Shown here piece by piece: positions 62,498 to 64,000 of a stretch of DNA of 64,000 nt. A program made the position numbers and the translations under genes. Under the pieces are notes generated by a model, which saw nothing but the letters and a program-made list of their open reading frames with translations, did no database searches and was not told the DNA's origin. Origin of the DNA: MPNP01 sp965116235 (lineage in GTDB: Bacteria; Pseudomonadota; Alphaproteobacteria; Rhodobacterales; Rhodobacteraceae). The DNA lies in contig OZ220496.1 in NCBI GenBank assembly GCA_965116235.1, positions 310,001-374,000 of the forward strand. The letters run 5' to 3'. Positions within the stretch are counted from its first letter, which is position 1; each line of letters starts with the position of its first letter.

Positions 62498-64000
62498 TCA
62501 GCTCCCGGTCGGCCTTGCGTTGTCTTCGACTGCTGCTGCCCTGACGCATTGCTGCGGAAGAATGGCTGCAACGTAGTTGTCGATATCCGCCATGATTCCC
62601 TCCTCGTGCAGCCCGGCGCGTATCCGGGCCGACAGGAATTTCTGCCCCCGTCTTTCGGGATCCTCCTGGGCGGCTAGCACCTGTGCCGCCGCGCTTTCGG
62701 CCCGTGCGGTCAGGCCGACGAGCTCCCGATGATTGGCATTGCGTGCGTCAAAGCGCGGGAGCGGAACCTTGCGCCAGGGGTGCAGGGCGAAATGCCGCCC
62801 GCTTGCGCACGCGTCACGAAAGGCTCGCTGCAACCCCTGGGCATTCAGAAGAGCCACGAGAAAAGCCGCCTCGTCCGCGCTGGCGGCGGTGAAATGACAC
62901 AGGGTTGAATCGATCAGCTGCGGGCGTATGCGCACACCGCGCATGATGTGGCCCGATATTGGCGCCAGTACCATGCGCCGCTCGTCATGCGCGGCCACGG
63001 GCAACTGGCTCGACAGCTTGCCGTGGTGATCGATGTTGTCGACAAGGCTTCGAGCGTGATGGTCCTGCCAGCGATTATCCAGTTCCTGCCAGAACGGACA
63101 ATGGTCCTCAGGCTGGTCCAGCAGCAAGTCATCATCACCGGTCGGAATGACCGCCTGCCGGCCCGGTCGCACCACGAAGGGCAGGGCCTGCTCTGAGCGA
63201 ATCAGATCGCGACACCAACGCCGGGGAACACGACCCCTCTGCACCGGAACGGTGCGCCACGGCCCCTTGGCGTTCGGATTCCGCCACGTGGTGATACGAA
63301 CCACGTCGGGGTCGACATCGTTCTCTCGCTGACCCACGCCGACGAGAATATGGGGAGTAACCGATGCCCCCGTCCGGAACAGCGGTTTTCCGCGGGCATC
63401 GACATAGGCGGAGGGGGCTTGCGGCAGCAATGGCTCCTGGCGGTCAAACTGCAGCAGTGGGCGTACCCTTTGCAGGTCTTCATGCATGCCAGGTAGACGA
63501 TTAGGCCGTGCGGCCACGAGATCGTCCGCCTCCGGATCCAATGCCGCATTCTCCAGAAGAAGGCAGCAGCGGTTGGCATCACCGCCCTTAAAAGGTTTCA
63601 GCGTGCTGAGATCCACTTTCTGGATGGCTCCGCCATGCCCGCTGATGGTAGCCTCATGGCGAACTCTGAAGCGTTCCCAATGACCCGCCGTGAGAGCCGA
63701 GATCTTGACCAGCCAGCCCGCCGGATCATGCACCGGGTCATGCAAATAGTCGGCCCGACAGCGGAGCACGAAGAGCTGGGCCATGTCAAAGCTTGAAGCG
63801 TAACGTCCCCCTGGCCACACAGCCATGGTCTCACTCTGGGCCAAGGCGCGAAGTACATTCTTGCGATCAGTATCCCTGATGGTTGACATCTGGACCCAGG
63901 GCGGGTTGGCCACAATGCGATCGACACGCCGGCGGCGCAGGCGGTCCGGTCCTGTAACGTTGCCGATATACCACGACCAGACCGAGTTGCCTTCCCGCCT
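62498..64000 (-). CDS. N6-adenine DNA methylase (Eco57I/PglX-like), C-terminal part
   Basis: The frame is open through the right edge of the window, so the N-terminal SAM-binding part lies outside. The catalytic motif IV IVANPPWV is visible close to the edge, marking an adenine-N6 methylase. About 470 residues follow with the target-recognition region found in Eco57I-type and BREX PglX-type enzymes (HILVGVGQREND, then WCRDLIRSEQALPFVVRPG). The last residues end 28 bases from the IS1595 transposase stop. It may be a restriction-modification or BREX-like component; the neighbours needed to decide are off the window. Confidence 0.8.
   Translation of the reverse strand, partial: RREGNSVWSWYIGNVTGPDRLRRRRVDRIVANPPWVQMSTIRDTDRKNVLRALAQSETMAVWPGGRYASSFDMAQLFVLRCRADYLHDPVHDPAGWLVKISALTAGHWERFRVRHEATISGHGGAIQKVDLSTLKPFKGGDANRCCLLLENAALDPEADDLVAARPNRLPGMHEDLQRVRPLLQFDRQEPLLPQAPSAYVDARGKPLFRTGASVTPHILVGVGQRENDVDPDVVRITTWRNPNAKGPWRTVPVQRGRVPRRWCRDLIRSEQALPFVVRPGRQAVIPTGDDDLLLDQPEDHCPFWQELDNRWQDHHARSLVDNIDHHGKLSSQLPVAAHDERRMVLAPISGHIMRGVRIRPQLIDSTLCHFTAASADEAAFLVALLNAQGLQRAFRDACASGRHFALHPWRKVPLPRFDARNANHRELVGLTARAESAAAQVLAAQEDPERRGQKFLSARIRAGLHEEGIMADIDNYVAAILPQQCVRAAAVEDNARPTGS

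Noticed and set aside
1..64000. CRISPR array or rRNA operon
   Set aside because: No regularly spaced short repeats and no rRNA sequence were seen on either strand.

Overview
The window looks like part of the chromosome of an alphaproteobacterium. The evidence is a tRNA-Met gene of typical alphaproteobacterial sequence, a form II CO-dehydrogenase-like cluster with its coxDEI-type accessory genes, a tripartite tricarboxylate transporter and a homoprotocatechuate catabolic operon. The mixture of catabolic operons, broken genes, nested insertion sequences and runs of 9-10 G or C suggests a genome shaped by mobile elements and possibly by life with a host. That lifestyle is an inference. No 16S or other species marker is present.

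Layout. 1-2816: end of a 2-oxoacid dehydrogenase operon (E1 beta, a lipoyl E2-like protein and a decayed catalytic E2). 3627-6928: a large autotransporter on the minus strand, sequenced out of frame because of a C9 tract just before its signal peptide, with a second tract (C10) in its promoter region. 7560-8470: IS5 and IS630 remnants. 8501-10492: a hipBA-like toxin-antitoxin locus with two palindromes upstream. 10923-15532: aldehyde dehydrogenase plus tctCBA. 15878-17092: an AAA ATPase. 17396-20280: cytochrome P450, glutamine-synthetase-like ligase and [2Fe-2S] ferredoxin. 20496-22730: an unusual protein joining an RNA polymerase alpha-CTD-like domain to a sigma region 4. 22742-29873: the hpa operon (hpaFEDGH), a class III aminotransferase and an agmatinase-family ureohydrolase.

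30201-35230: a gene for an HsdR_N-type nuclease domain followed by four tandem repeats of about 115 residues. It is broken by two frameshifts and by a 2634-bp mobile element (31987-34620) with 68-bp terminal inverted repeats and a target duplication. Removing the element restores the reading frame exactly. Its cargo is an AAA ATPase with ankyrin repeats. A paralogue lies at 57950-59460, and a relative without ankyrins at 15878-17092.

35428-37719: a tungstate ABC transporter (tupBCA). 38773-47467: a form II CODH-like molybdenum hydroxylase (small, large and medium subunits) with a MoeA-like protein, XdhC/CoxI, a CoxE-type VWA protein and a CoxD-type MoxR ATPase. 47626-48645: AbrB-family permease. 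48925-51845: an IS1595-type transposase gene split by a Tn5-like IS that carries a DUF4338 (DruA-like) domain fused to its transposase.

52001-64000 is a defence island. It holds a type II-short CBASS operon (patatin effector CapV, CD-NTase, E2-like protein with a SEC-C motif), an Xre-ImmA/IrrE plus PIN pair, tRNA-Met, the second ankyrin ATPase (frameshifted), a large helical protein cut by an IS1595 element, and the C-terminal part of an N6-adenine methylase that runs off the window. The clearest candidates for something undescribed are the phase-variable autotransporter, the HsdR_N-plus-repeat protein and the ankyrin-ATPase mobile element inserted in it.
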